Shown here: piece after piece, positions 27,437 through 37,514 of the stretch | How the letters are laid out: every line of letters begins with the position of its first letter | How positions within the stretch are numbered: the stretch's first letter is position 1 | Assembly: GCA_963778895.1 (NCBI GenBank) | Contig: CAVZVZ010000007.1 | Location: 62,001-126,000, forward strand | Length of the DNA: 64,000 nucleotides | Reading direction: 5' to 3' | DNA from: CAVZVZ01 sp963778895 | Lineage (GTDB): Bacteria > Actinomycetota > Acidimicrobiia > Acidimicrobiales > Acidimicrobilacustridaceae | Position numbers and translations under genes: made by a program | Notes under the pieces: model-generated | What the model was told of the DNA's origin: nothing | Databases searched by the model: none | Seen by the model: the letters and a program-made list of their open reading frames with translations, nothing else

Positions 27437-28673
27437 ATGGAACTGGCCGAAATCGACCTCTTGAGCCGCGACGTCTTCACCGGCGGCGTTCCTGACGAGT
27501 GGTTCGCGTACCTGCGCGAGCACGCACCGATCCACCATCACGACGAACCGGACGGCCCGGGCTTCTGGGTGATCACGACCCACGAGGACATCACGGCCCT
27601 CAACCGCGACTGGGAAACGGCGTCGTCCGACCAAGCGCGTGGCGGTGTGGTGGTGATCGAGGAGCTCGACGAGGCCGGCAAGGAGCGCGCCGAGCAATTC
27701 GGTGGTGCGGGCAACCTCATGCTCACGATGGATCCGCCGGATCACACCCGGTACCGGAAGTTGGTGAATCGAGGATTCACGCCGAGGGTGATCCGATCGC
27801 TCGAGGATCACATGCGCGAGCAGAGCGGCGTGATCATCGACCGCGTCCTCGACAAAGGCGGTGAATGCGACTTCGTGGTCGAGGTCGCCGCCGAGCTCCC
27901 GCTCGAGGCCATCGCCGAGTTCCTGGGTGTGCCGTCCGAAGACCGTCACCGGCTGTTCGACTGGTCGAATCGCATGATCGGTAGCGAGGACCCTGAATAC
28001 GCCGTCTCCGAAGAGAGCGTGATGGAGGCGCAGGTCGAGATGTTCATGTATGCCCAGGAGCTCGCGAACGATCGACGGGAGAACCCCCGCGACGACATCG
28101 TGAGCACGTTGATCCACAGCGAGGTCGACGGCGACCAGCTGTCGGAGATGGACTTCAACTTGTTCTTCCTGCTGCTCGCGGTGGCCGGCAACGAGACGAC
28201 GCGGAACGCGATGTCGCACGGGATGCACGCGCTGCTCGAGCACCCCGACCAGTACGGCATGCTCGTCGAGGACCCGGCCCGTGTCGAGCTGGCCGTCGAG
28301 GAGATCCTGCGGTGGGCCAGCCCCGTCATGTACTTCCGACGGAACATCACGCGCGACATCGATTACAAGGGCCACGCAGATGAAGGCGGGCGACAAGATC
28401 ACGCTCTGGTACATCTCGGCCAACCGCGACGAGAAGGTGTTCGAAGATCCGTACCGCTTCGACATCACGCGGGACCCGAACCCGCACATCGCGTTCGGCG
28501 GTGGCGGGCCTCACTTCTGCCTGGGAGCCAACCTGGCCCGCATGGAGATGAAAGTGCTGTTCGAGGAGCTGGTGCGGCGGGCGCCACAGGTCGAGCAGCT
28601 CGGCGCACCGGATCGCCTCCGATCGAACTTCATCAACGGCATCAAGCATCTTCCGGTGCGGCTGCACACCTGA
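27437..28673 (+). CDS. Cytochrome P450 (one frameshift)
   Basis: An approximately 411-residue bacterial P450. It shows the I-helix oxygen-binding stretch LLAVAGNETTRNAMSHGMHA (AGNETT), the ExxR-like EEILRWASPVMYFRRNIT and the heme-binding loop FGGGGPHFCLGANLARMEM. The ATG at 27437 has GGAGGA upstream. The frame changes once near 28372 in GGGCC: DIDYKG resumes as TQMKAGDKITLWYISANRDE. Sequence style is CYP125/CYP142-like in actinobacteria, which act on steroids, but the substrate cannot be fixed here. It leads a P450-amidohydrolase-TetR cluster. Confidence 0.88.
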
Positions 28674-28709
28674 CGCCGAAATCAACCGACGAGACCGAAA
28701 GAGCAACTC

Positions 28710-29582
28710 ATGACCATGCCGGACGGCATCGGCGCGATCGACACCATGATCGGCTTCCCCCACGCGGACATGAAGGCCGTCTACGCCTTCATCACCCGCC
28801 AGACCAACGATCGGGAGTCGAAGGAGGACTTCGAGTTCCCGGTCGAGTACATGTTCAAGAACGTTCCCGAGAAGGAGCTTCGCAACGCCGGCGACCCGTT
28901 GAGCGTGACGTTGCACGAGATGGACAAGTGGGGCATCGAGCGCGGCATGATCGGAGCCGCCGACGAGCTGAGCCAACGGGCCCTTCACGACCATCCGGAC
29001 CGATTCATCGCGTCGACCCAGGCCGACCCGAACGAAGGCATGGACGCGGTCCGAAAGATCGTGCGCGACTACGAGAAGTTCGGCGCGCGAGCTGTCGGGA
29101 TGTTCCCGGCGGGTTATCACCCGCAGGTGCCGATCAACGACAAGCGCATGTACCCGATCTACGCCAAGTGCGTCGAGCTCGACATCCCGGTCTTCGTGTG
29201 CGCCGGCATTCCCGGGCCTCGCCTGAAGTTCGCGTGCCAGCACGTCGAGCTGATCGACGAGGTCATGTACGACTTCCCGGACCTCGTGTTCGTGACCCGT
29301 CACGGCTGCGAGCCGTGGGCGGAGCTGGCGGTGAAGCTCATGCTGAAATGGCCGAACCTCTATTACTCGACCAGCGCGTTCGCGCCGAAGTACTACCCGA
29401 AGGCGATCCTCGATTACGCCAACACGCGGGGCGCCGACAAGATCATGTACGCCGGCTACTTCCCGATGGGTCTGTCGCTCGAGCGGATCATGACCGAGAT
29501 GCGCGACGTGCCGCTCAAGGACGAGGTGTGGCCCAAGTTCCTGCGCGAGAACGCGGCGCGCGTGTTGAAGCTCGACACATGA
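28710..29582 (+). CDS. Amidohydrolase family protein (amidohydrolase_2 type)
   Basis: A 290-residue TIM-barrel hydrolase. It opens MTMPDGIGAIDTMIGFPHAD, in which the usual metal DxH is altered. Later blocks are LDIPVFVCAGIPGPRLKF, DLVFVTRHGCEPWAELAVKL (barrel His) and NTRGADKIMYAGYFPMGLSL, where the usual GSDYP is replaced by AGYFP. Several canonical ligands are therefore non-standard, and it may be a non-metal or divergent member. It lies 36 bases after the P450 gene and before a TetR gene. Confidence 0.8.
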   Translation: MTMPDGIGAIDTMIGFPHADMKAVYAFITRQTNDRESKEDFEFPVEYMFKNVPEKELRNAGDPLSVTLHEMDKWGIERGMIGAADELSQRALHDHPDRFIASTQADPNEGMDAVRKIVRDYEKFGARAVGMFPAGYHPQVPINDKRMYPIYAKCVELDIPVFVCAGIPGPRLKFACQHVELIDEVMYDFPDLVFVTRHGCEPWAELAVKLMLKWPNLYYSTSAFAPKYYPKAILDYANTRGADKIMYAGYFPMGLSLERIMTEMRDVPLKDEVWPKFLRENAARVLKLDT

Positions 29583-29648
29583 CCGCGCCACGACGCACCG
29601 CACTCACGGCGGTCCGCGAGGACGTCGTCGCCCCAGCCCGTCGAGACG

Positions 29649-30221
29649 ATGTCGTCGACCCAACTCGCGCGGCGCCAGCGAGTGCTCGACGCGGTGCTCG
29701 AGCTGATTCTCGACGGGGCCGACGAAGACATGCAGATGAAGGAGATCGCCGACCGATCGAACGTCGCGCTCGGCACCATCTACCGGTACTTCTCCTCCAA
29801 GGACCACGTGCTCGCCGCGGCCCTCGTCGAGTGGACTCGCGGCCTCGAGCAGAAGATCACCGCCGATGCGCCGGCGCGCGGCTCGGCGGCCGACCAACTG
29901 GTGGCCATCTTCCGCCGGGCGCTTCGCGCCTATCAACGTCACCCGACGTTCGCGTCGGTGTTGATCTTCGTGGCGAACTCGCCGGATCCGAACGCCAGCG
30001 CCTGTTACCGGGAGATGGGCCCGGTGGTGTTCGCGACGTTCGATCCTCCGGAGCTCGACGACGAGACACGTGAGCAGGTGCTCGCCCTCGTGGGCGCGCT
30101 CTGGTATCACGAACTCGTCGAATGGACGAACGAACGCCGCACGATCGGCGAGGTACAGACCTCGCTCGAGCGTGCGGCGCGGTTCTTGCTACCGGACGCG
30201 TCTCGTTCCCTCAGGCGCTGA
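29649..30221 (+). CDS. TetR family transcriptional regulator
   Basis: A 190-residue TetR protein. The DNA-binding part is RQRVLDAVLELILDGADE, then MQMKEIADRSNVALGTIYRY followed by FSSKDHVLAAAL. The C-terminal half resembles KstR-like regulators of lipid or steroid degradation (YQRHPTFASVLIFV). No alternative start exists between the amidohydrolase stop and this ATG. It is likely the local regulator of the P450-amidohydrolase operon (inference). Confidence 0.87.
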   Translation: MSSTQLARRQRVLDAVLELILDGADEDMQMKEIADRSNVALGTIYRYFSSKDHVLAAALVEWTRGLEQKITADAPARGSAADQLVAIFRRALRAYQRHPTFASVLIFVANSPDPNASACYREMGPVVFATFDPPELDDETREQVLALVGALWYHELVEWTNERRTIGEVQTSLERAARFLLPDASRSLRR

Positions 30222-30609
30222 GAAGCTTCGCCTTCGCGGTGTCGAACTCTTCCTGGCTGATCGAGCCCTTGCTGCGCAGCTCGTCCAGCTTGTGTAGCTG
30301 ATCACCGACGTTCGACTCACCGGCGGTTTGCTTGATGTAGTCGTCCATCTGTTGCTGCGCTTGTTGCGCCTGTTTCATGTTGCGTTCCGCCATGCCGTGG
30401 CCACGGGCGATGATGTAGACCAGCGCCGTCAGGAACGGCACGATCACCAAGGCGATGATCCAGAGCGCCTTGGCCCATGCGCTCACGGTGTGGTCCCGGA
30501 ACAGGTCGCTGATGATCGCGATGAGAATCCAAATCCAGATGATCAAGAAGAAGACCCAGAGCGCCACGAGAATGGCATCTCCGAATGTCCAGTTGTCTGC
30601 CAGGACCAT
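30211..30609 (-). CDS. PLDc_N and SHOCT domain membrane protein
   Basis: A 132-residue protein. Two N-terminal helices with the PLDc_N-like pattern (VALWVFFLIIWIWILIAIIS and AKALWIIALVIVPFLTALVY) are followed by a Gln-rich linker and a C-terminal SHOCT motif (LHKLDELRSKGSISQEEFDT, then AKAKLL). SHOCT domains are short oligomerisation or targeting modules. It probably sits in the cytoplasmic membrane with the SHOCT part inside. It overlaps the TetR gene tail to tail by 11 bases. Confidence 0.85.
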   Translation of the reverse strand: MVLADNWTFGDAILVALWVFFLIIWIWILIAIISDLFRDHTVSAWAKALWIIALVIVPFLTALVYIIARGHGMAERNMKQAQQAQQQMDDYIKQTAGESNVGDQLHKLDELRSKGSISQEEFDTAKAKLLSA

Positions 30610-30773
30610 TGCCCAACTCCCTTACGTCGCTGGCGCGTTCATCGGATTGCGAACGCGCTCCTCAACTCCGGGATGACACCCTAGACGGCGCCCGTCGGGC
30701 AAGCATCACCCACAACGGATGAACCGACGGCTGGCCAGGTGACCGTACGTTCGTGAAGACATGGAGGTCAGGC

Positions 30774-31799
30774 GTGGCGACGGAGGCTGACGCGGGCAGC
30801 GAGGACGAAGCGCACCCGACGCTCCGTGATCGCGCCACCGCCGCGGCGGAGGTTGCCAACGATCGATGGAAGCGACTCTCTCGAGCGTTGGCCCTGGTTG
30901 GCGCTGCCCTACGAGTTCGTCCGGCGCTGGACCGGTACCAACGCGAGTGTGCTCGCCGGTCATCTCGCGTATCGCGTCTTCGTGTTCATCCTGCCGCTGC
31001 TTGGTGCTCGTCGTGGGCGTTCTCGGCTACGCCTCGTCGTCTGGCACGGATCTGCAGCAGCAGGGTCAAAGCACCATGCGGTTCAGCGACGTGATCGCAT
31101 CGACGGTCTCGAACACGGGCAGCAGCGCGAGGGACGGACGTCTACAGCTGGTGGTGTTCGGTGGCTTCGCGGTTCTCCTTGCCGCGTCCGGGTCTCGTCA
31201 AGGCGCTGCAATTGGTGTTCGCGACGGCGTGGGGAGTCTCCGTCAAGAGCGGCAGGAGTCGCTGGGCCGTGCTCGGCCGGTTCCTCCCGGGCGTGCTGGT
31301 CATCCTGGCCGCGGTCGCGTTTCGGCAGTGGCTGAGCCGTTCGGGATCGTGCTGACCCTCGACGCGAGGTGCTGAACGCGTTCATCGACGCGGTCGCGCT
31401 GCTCGGCTTGTCGTGGGTGCTGCCGCGCCGAACGACGAGCCTGCTCGACCTCGCACCCGGGAGCACTGTCTGGGTGGCGTTGGTCTCGGCGCATTGCACA
31501 TCGCCACGCTCGTGTACTTCCCAACGAAGATCGAGCGAGCGTCCGCACTCTACGGAACGCTCGGCATCGCCCTCGTCGCGTTGCTCTACCTGTTCCTCGT
31601 CGGTCAGGTGTTGGTCGCGTCGGCCATCGCGAACACGGTCTGGTTCGACCGCCGCGAGATCCTCGCGTCGTCAGTCGACCGAGTCCTGAAGCCCGGCCAG
31701 GTGCCAAGATGCGCCCATGGGCCAAGACGCGCCGGTAGAGCCGCGGTGGGAGTGGCACAGCGATTGGGCGTACCTCGACGAGGTCCCGGACGCGGCTGA
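30774..31799 (+). CDS. YihY/BrkB-type membrane protein (multiple frameshifts)
   Basis: A polytopic membrane protein of the UPF0761/BrkB family, readable only by switching frame at least five times. In order, the pieces are LALPYEFVRRWTGTNASVLA, HLAYRVFVFILPLLVLVVGV, MRFSDVIASTVSNTGSSARD, LVKALQLVFATAWGVSVKSG, FLPGVLVILAAVAFRQWL, VLNAFIDAVALLGLSWVLPR and ALYGTLGIALVALLYLFLVG. The GTG at 30774 has GGAGG upstream. The end is uncertain: 31689 or 31799 depending on frame. Protein order and motifs are preserved, so base-level errors are likelier than true decay. Confidence 0.7.
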
Positions 31800-32738
31800 C
31801 GCGTGGGCGCATCATGGCGTGGCGGTGACGGCGGCCGGCTCGGTCGTCGGCTTCCATGCCCGGCAACTCGTGGTGTTCGACCGCGAGGGTCACGTGGCCG
31901 TCGTGTGTCGAGACACCGTTGTTCGAGGGGCACCAGATCACGCTTGTCCGCGTCGATGGCGAGGAACGGGTGTGGGTTGCCGATCCGGGCATGTGCATTC
32001 ACCGTCAGGCGGGCGGGAATCTCGGTCACGGCCTGGAGATCGCAGGCGGGGAGGGTCGCGCCGTGTTGCTGACCCTCGGATGGTGAGGTCCTCCAGGAGA
32101 TCACCCGGCCACCTCTGCCGGACGGAGCGTCCCACCTGCCCACGTCGGTGGCGGTGGACGAGCGAGATCGACGGCGGCGAGCGGCGACATCTGGGTCGCA
32201 GACGGATACGGCAGCGGGATCGTCCACCGGTATGACGCCGGTGGTCGGCTGCTCGGCGAGATCGACGGCACGGAGGGTGCCGGTCGTTTCGATTGTCCGC
32301 ACGCGGTCTTCGTCGATCGTCGCGGTGCGAGACGCGAGGTGTACGTAGCCGACCGCGGCAACGCGCGTGTGCAGGTGTTCGACATCGACGACACCTTCGT
32401 GCGTTCGTTCGGCGAGGGCGTGCTCACGAGCCCGAGCTCCTTCGCGTGTTGGGGCGACTCGCTCGTCGTGGCCGAGCTCAACGCGCGGCTGGCCATCTTC
32501 GATGCCCGCGACCAGCTCGTCGAGTACGTCGGCGACAACAGTGCGGTGGTGAGCGAGCCCGGTTGGCCGAATTCGCTCGACTCCGACGACAACGTGGTTC
32601 GCAGTCACGAGCTCCGAACCGAACGATTCAACAGCCCGCACGCGGTGGCAGTCGGCGCCGGACGGTTCGTTGTTCGTGGCGGAGTGGCTCGTCGGCGGCC
32701 GCTACACCAAGCTCACACGGAGGATGACAGCACCATGA
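31717..32738 (+). CDS. NHL-repeat beta-propeller protein (frameshifted)
   Basis: An approximately 340-residue six-bladed propeller-like protein. Starting MGQDAPVEPRWEWHSDWAYL, it carries NHL-type blades such as HGVAVTAAGSVVGFHARQLV, GEERVWVADPGMCIHRQAGG, DIWVADGYGSGIVHRYDAGG, EVYVADRGNARVQVFDIDDT and GWPNSLDSDDNVVRSHELRT. The last blade ends LFVAEWLVGGRYTKLTRRMT. Frame breaks occur near 31910, 32080, 32160 and 32660. It resembles peptidylamidoglycolate-lyase-like NHL proteins but has no decisive active-site motif. Its stop overlaps the GH3 start (ATGA). Confidence 0.65.
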
Positions 32739-35223
32739 CCACGGGCCGCCACTGACATCGAGGCGCTCGTCGCCAGCCTCACGCTCGACGAGAAGGCATC
32801 GCTCACCGCCGGCGAGGACCTGTGGTCGACGGTCGCGATCGATCGCGTCGGCATCCCCAAGGTGCGCGTCACCGACGGGCCGAACGGCGCGCGCGGGCGC
32901 ATCGGTGCCCGGTTCGGCCGGCGCGACCGCGGCGTGCGTGCCGTGCGGCTCGGCGCTCGGCGCGACATGGGACGTCGAGCTGATCGAACGCGTCGGCCAG
33001 ATGCTCGGCGACGAAACCCGGTCGAAGGCGTGCCGAGTGCTGCTGGCACCGACGGTCAACATCCACCGATCGCCACTCGCGGGCCGGAACTTCGAGTGCT
33101 ACTCGGAGGACCCGCTGCTGTCCGGGCGCATTGCCGCGGCGTTCATTCGAGGCGTGCAATCTCGCGACGTCGCAACCACGGTCAAGCACTTCGTCGGCAA
33201 CGAGGCCGAGTTCGAGCGGATGACGATCAGCTCGGTCATCGACGAGCGAACGCTTCGCGAGATCTACCTCTTGCCGTTCGAGTTGGCCGTGCGCGAGGGC
33301 GGCACGCTCGGGCTTGATGACCAGCTACAACCGAGTCAACGGCGAGTACTGCACCGATCACGTGGATCTCTTGGCGGACGTCCTTCGGGCGAGTGGGGAT
33401 TCGAGGGGTTCGTGCTCACCGATTGGTTCGCGGCGACCAACACCGTCTACTCCGCGACCGCCGGTACCGATCTCGAGATGCCGGGACCACGGCGGGCGTT
33501 CGGCGAACGACTGGCCGAGGCCGTGCGCAACGGTCAGCTCGACGAGCGGTTCGTCGACGCGCAAGCGCGTCGCCTACTTGCAGGTGTTCGACCGGCTCGG
33601 CGCCCTCGACGACCCGGCCGAGGCCATCGAACGATCCGACGATCGTGCCCGAACATCGTGCCCTCGCCCGCGAGGCTTCCGCGTCCGCCATGGTGCTGCT
33701 TCGCAACGACGGCATCCTGCCGCTCGACTTCTCGTCGGTGCGTCGGCTGGCCGTGATCGGACCGAACGCCGACCGCGCCCAGATCATGGGGGGTGGGTCG
33801 GCGTCGTTGAGCGTGCACTACCGCGTCACTCCGCTCGACGCCTTGCGGTCGAGTCTCGGCGATGATGTCGTCGATCACCTGTGAGCGGGGGTGTGACACG
33901 GATCGAACCGTGCCGCCGCTCTCGGGCGCGTCGATCGTCCGCGACGACGGCACGCCTGGTCTCGATGTCGGCGTTCTACGCCGGCCCGGACTTCGGCGGT
34001 GAGGTGGTGCACCGCGGGCGAGCTCGCCTCGAGTCGCGTGCTGTTGCTCGGCGCCGCGCACGAGAACGTGCCGGCTGACGACTTCTCGCTCACCGCGACC
34101 GGCACCTTCACTCCGACCGAGACCGGTACCCACACCTTCACGTTGATCCAGACCGGCCAGGCGCGGCTGTTGCTCGACGGTGATGTCGTGATCGACGGTG
34201 TGGCCAACCCGCCGGGTCGGGGCAGCGACTTCTTCGGGTTCGGGAGCGAAGAGGTCCAGCAGGATGTCGAGCTGGTCGCCGGTCGAGCCGGTGCAGGTGA
34301 GGATCGAGTACTCGAGTCGAGGGTCGGCAGTGGTGCACGGCGTGAAGATCGGTTGTCGCGTGCCGTCACCGCCCGATCTGCTCGATCGGGCGGTCGCCGC
34401 CGCCGGCCGCGGCGACCTCGCGATCGTCGTGGTCGGGACCAACGACGACTGGGAGTCCGAAGGTCACGACCGGACCTCCCTCGATCTACCCGGCGAGCAG
34501 GACGAGCTGGTGACCGCGCGTGCTCGCGGCCAATCCCCGCACGGTGGTCGTGTTGAACACCGGCGCGCCCGTTACTCTCGATTGGGCCGATCAGGCGCCG
34601 GCGCTCCTTCAGATGTGGTTCGGCGGCCAAGAGATGGCCAACGCGATGGTGGACGTGCTGTCCGGCGCGGCCGAGCCGGGTGGCCGACTCCCGACCACGT
34701 TTCCCCGTCGCGTCGAGGACAATCCGTCGTACGGCAACTTTCCCGGTGAGTTCGGCGAGGTTCGCTACGGCGAAGGCCTGCTCGTCGGCTACCGCTGGTA
34801 CGACACGCGCGCGGTGCCAACGCGCTTTCCCTTCGGTCACGGCTTGTCGTACACGTCGTTCGACTACGGCGACGTGGCGGCGCCGACGACGTTCACGGTC
34901 GGGCGACTCCGTGGTTGTGCGTGTGCCCGATCACCAACGTGGGACCTCGCGCCGGGTCGGACGTCGTGCAGTGCTACGTCGCGCCGGTCGACGCGCGGGT
35001 GGCCCGACCGGCGAAGGAGCTCAAGGCGTTTCGCAAGGTCCGGGCCGAGCCGGGCGCCACGGTCGAGGTCGAGTTGACACTCGACGATCGCGCCTTCGCG
35101 CTATTGGGATCCGCAATCGCTCGACGTGGCGAGTCGACGCCGGCCGCTACGAGCTCCACATCGGGCGCTCGTCGGACGACATCGTCCACGTCGTGCCCGA
35201 TCGACGTCGTGTCGTCGGGCTGA
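32735..35223 (+). CDS. Glycoside hydrolase family 3 with PA14 and Fn3-like domains (many frameshifts)
   Basis: A beta-glucosidase-type GH3 enzyme of about 820 residues, rebuilt from pieces in all three frames. The N-terminal barrel has VTDGPNGARG, ACRVLLAPTVNIHRSPLAGR, TTVKHFVGNEAEFERM and the nucleophile strand GFEGFVLTDWFAATN. The second domain has SAMVLLRNDGILPLD and IGPNADRAQIMGGGSA. A PA14 insert follows (FYAGPDFGGEVVH, TPTETGTHTFTLIQTGQARL), then VVVLNTGAPVTLDWADQAPA and a C-terminal Fn3-like module (FPFGHGLSYTSFDYGD, PITNVGPRAGSDVVQCYVAP). At least ten frame changes occur. It probably cleaves beta-glycosides. No clear secretion signal is visible. Confidence 0.75.
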
Positions 35224-35226
35224 CCG

Positions 35227-35505
35227 TTACCCGGGCCCGCTCTCGAATCGTCGAATCCGTCCGAGTTGAGGGCTCGTTCCAGCAGTCGGGCCGCCTGGAA
35301 CCAGCCGTCAGCGTCCTGCAACGACCGTCGGGCACACGTCGACAGGGCTTCGGCCGCGAGCGCGCGGTTGCCGTTGGTGACGTCGGCGACCAGTGCGATG
35401 GCTCCGTCGAGCCCAGTTCCGCTGGTCGCGGCCTTGTGCACGGCGTCGCAGACTCTGCTCGACCCGCGCCGGGTCGTAGTGATGCGCGTCGGCATCCGGG
35501 CTCAT
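35227..35505 (-). CDS. Small helical hypothetical protein (frameshifted)
   Basis: An approximately 92-residue helical protein. The ATG at 35505 opens MSPDADAHHYDPARVEQ. After one frame change the sequence continues as RVCDAVHKAATSGTGLDGAI, ALVADVTNGNRALAAEALST and DADGWFQAARLLERALNSDG. A TAA at 35227 is reached after a second small shift. Codon use and the amphipathic pattern look genuine, and the fit between convergent neighbours is exact. No family was recognised. Confidence 0.4.
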
Positions 35506-35639
35506 GTCGTCGTCCTGTGCTCGTCGGGTGTCGCGGGTTCTTACCACGGGGCGCGAACCACGGCGCGCGACCCGTGGTCGTGGCACGCTGGTGACGGCTG
35601 CGTCCGGAGGGGCCAGGCCGTCTCGGGGAAGGCAGAATC

Positions 35640-36740
35640 ATGACGGACGTGCTGGAACATCCAAGGCCGGTGGTCGATCCCGAGCCGGTGCAGCCCAGGC
35701 GCACGTCGGGAGGTCGCTTCGATGCGCGCCGTGTCGGTATCGCCGTCGCCATCGCAGGTGCGGTTGCGATGGTCGTCGGGATGGCCGTCGACGGCGTGGA
35801 GCACTCGCTCGATCCCACCCTGGTGCAGCGTGAAGGGCTCTTCACGCTGACGAACGTCGGCCACGCGCTGCTGCTGCTCGGCGCCGGCGCCGTCGTCGCC
35901 GGTCTGCTCCTGGCTCTCGTCGGCCCGTTCATCTATCGGACTGGCGCACGTGGTGAGCCGCGCCCGGACGCCGAATCGTTCAGCTCACCGCGCCGCTCGT
36001 GCTGCTCGCCGTGTTCGCCGGCGGTGGCCGTATGGGGATCGAACTCGTCGCTCGCGCAGGGCCACTCGCACGACGAGACGGTGGCGACAGGCGACGGCCA
36101 TACGCACGCCGCCGGCACGGCCGCGACGCACGCACATCCGACGGTCCCGTACCAACCGCTCGACGCCGCCACGCAGAACACGCTGATCGGTCAGATGAGC
36201 CGCGTGCGCGAGATCACGATGCGTTATCCGACGGTGGCGGCCGCGACCGCGGCCGGGTTGCGACCGGTCGGGCCGTTCTCGGCCGGTTCCGGCGCGCACT
36301 ACCTGGTGCCGCTCAACACCGTGATGTCCGGGCTCGATGGGTTCGATCTCGACCATCCGATCATCTACCTGTACTCGGGCAACGACCCGACATCCACCGT
36401 GGTCGGGGTCATGTACTACGTCATGAACGTCTCGGCTGCGCCCGACGGATTCGCGGGACCGAACGACGTGTGGCACGTGCACCAGGGGCTGTGCCTGCAG
36501 TACACGCCGACAGGTATCGACCTGCCGCTGCCCATCGACGGCGACGCCACCGCGGAGCAGTGCGCGGCCTTTCCCGGGAGCATGTACATGGACGTGACCG
36601 GCTACATGGTCCATGTGTGGTCGGGCCCGGGCTGGGAGAGCCCCGACGGTGTGTTCGCTCACGACAACACCGCGCTCACGTGCGCCGACGGGCGGACCGC
36701 GGGGCAGGTCGCCCTCAACGAGGGCTGCGCGGGCCGATAG
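35640..36740 (+). CDS. Membrane-anchored protein of unknown function with His-rich linker
   Basis: A 366-residue protein. Two helices (GIAVAIAGAVAMVVGMAVDG and LLLLGAGAVVAGLLLALVGP) lead to a third that is readable only in a shifted frame between about 35965 and 36030 (IVQLTAPLVLLAVFAGGG), implying two compensating indels. A His-rich segment (GHSHDETVATGDGHTHAAGT, then ATHAHPTVP) precedes a folded domain with HYLVPLNTVMSGLDGFDLDH, NDVWHVHQGLCLQYTPTGID and GYMVHVWSGPGWESPDGVFA. The His-rich linker suggests metal binding (inference). No family is certain. Confidence 0.65.
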   Translation: MTDVLEHPRPVVDPEPVQPRRTSGGRFDARRVGIAVAIAGAVAMVVGMAVDGVEHSLDPTLVQREGLFTLTNVGHALLLLGAGAVVAGLLLALVGPFIYRTGARGEPRPDAESFSSPRRSCCSPCSPAVAVWGSNSSLAQGHSHDETVATGDGHTHAAGTAATHAHPTVPYQPLDAATQNTLIGQMSRVREITMRYPTVAAATAAGLRPVGPFSAGSGAHYLVPLNTVMSGLDGFDLDHPIIYLYSGNDPTSTVVGVMYYVMNVSAAPDGFAGPNDVWHVHQGLCLQYTPTGIDLPLPIDGDATAEQCAAFPGSMYMDVTGYMVHVWSGPGWESPDGVFAHDNTALTCADGRTAGQVALNEGCAGR

Positions 36741-36751
36741 CGCACGGCCGC

Positions 36752-37510
36752 GTGGACGAACCCCTGGGCACGCAAGATCAGGCGCACGGCGTACGTCTGC
36801 TCACGCTTGCTCGACCACCGGCCAACGCACTCGACGACGCGTTGCTCACGGCGTTGGAGGATGCGCTCGACGATGCCGCGACCGACGACGCCGTGCGGAC
36901 CGTGGTCATACGGGCCGACGGTGCGTTCTTCTGTGGCGGCTTCGACCTGCGCGCGCCGCGACGCACCGGCGACGCGGTCACCGCGATGGTCGAGCGGTAT
37001 CGGGATTCCCATCGCAAGCTGTTGGCGTTCCCGAAGCCGACGCTGGCCGCCGTACAGGGCCATGCGATCGCGGGTGGCCTCGTTCTCGCGCTGGCGTGCG
37101 ATCACCGGATCGCCGTGGCCGGCGAGTATCGCGTCGGATTGAACGAGACCGCGATCGGCGCAGCCTTCCCGCCGGTGGCCCTCGAGATCGTGCGGATGCG
37201 GCTCACCCACGCCGCCGCGTCGGAGCTCTTGCTCGGCGCCGAGCTCTATCCCGCGTCCGAATTGGTCCGGCTGGGCGTGGTCGGGCGACTGACCTCGCCC
37301 GCGGACTTCGACGAGGAGGTGCGCGACAGTGCGGAACGGTTGGCCGGACTACCGCGCGAGGTCTACGCCCACGCCAAGGCGGAGTTGGTGCGGGATGCCA
37401 TGGCCCGACTCGATTCGGTGTCCCTCGACGAGGAACTGGCGGTGGCGGCGTTGTGGAGCACGACCGAGAGTCGCGCCGCCCGGGCCGCGCAACGCCAACG
37501 ATTGTCGTGA
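36752..37510 (+). CDS. Enoyl-CoA hydratase/isomerase family protein
   Basis: A 252-residue crotonase-fold protein starting at GTG. Oxyanion-hole elements are DGAFFCGGFDLRAPRRTGDA and AAVQGHAIAGGLVLALACDH, with RIAVAGEYRVGLNETAIGAA after them. The usual catalytic glutamates are partly replaced, so hydratase activity is uncertain. It starts 11 bases after the previous stop. It likely acts on an acyl-CoA thioester in fatty-acid or side-chain degradation. Confidence 0.85.
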   Translation: MDEPLGTQDQAHGVRLLTLARPPANALDDALLTALEDALDDAATDDAVRTVVIRADGAFFCGGFDLRAPRRTGDAVTAMVERYRDSHRKLLAFPKPTLAAVQGHAIAGGLVLALACDHRIAVAGEYRVGLNETAIGAAFPPVALEIVRMRLTHAAASELLLGAELYPASELVRLGVVGRLTSPADFDEEVRDSAERLAGLPREVYAHAKAELVRDAMARLDSVSLDEELAVAALWSTTESRAARAAQRQRLS

Positions 37511-37514
37511 CGAC

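Noticed and set aside
27395..30073. A single 892-residue frame joining P450 to the following genes
   Set aside because: It is an artefact of the frame break at 28372; after it the frame reads nonsense against the amidohydrolase and TetR genes.
35147..35932. 261-residue reverse frame opposite the His-linker membrane protein
   Set aside because: Ser/Thr/Arg-rich composition without domains; opposite a forward gene with clear helices.
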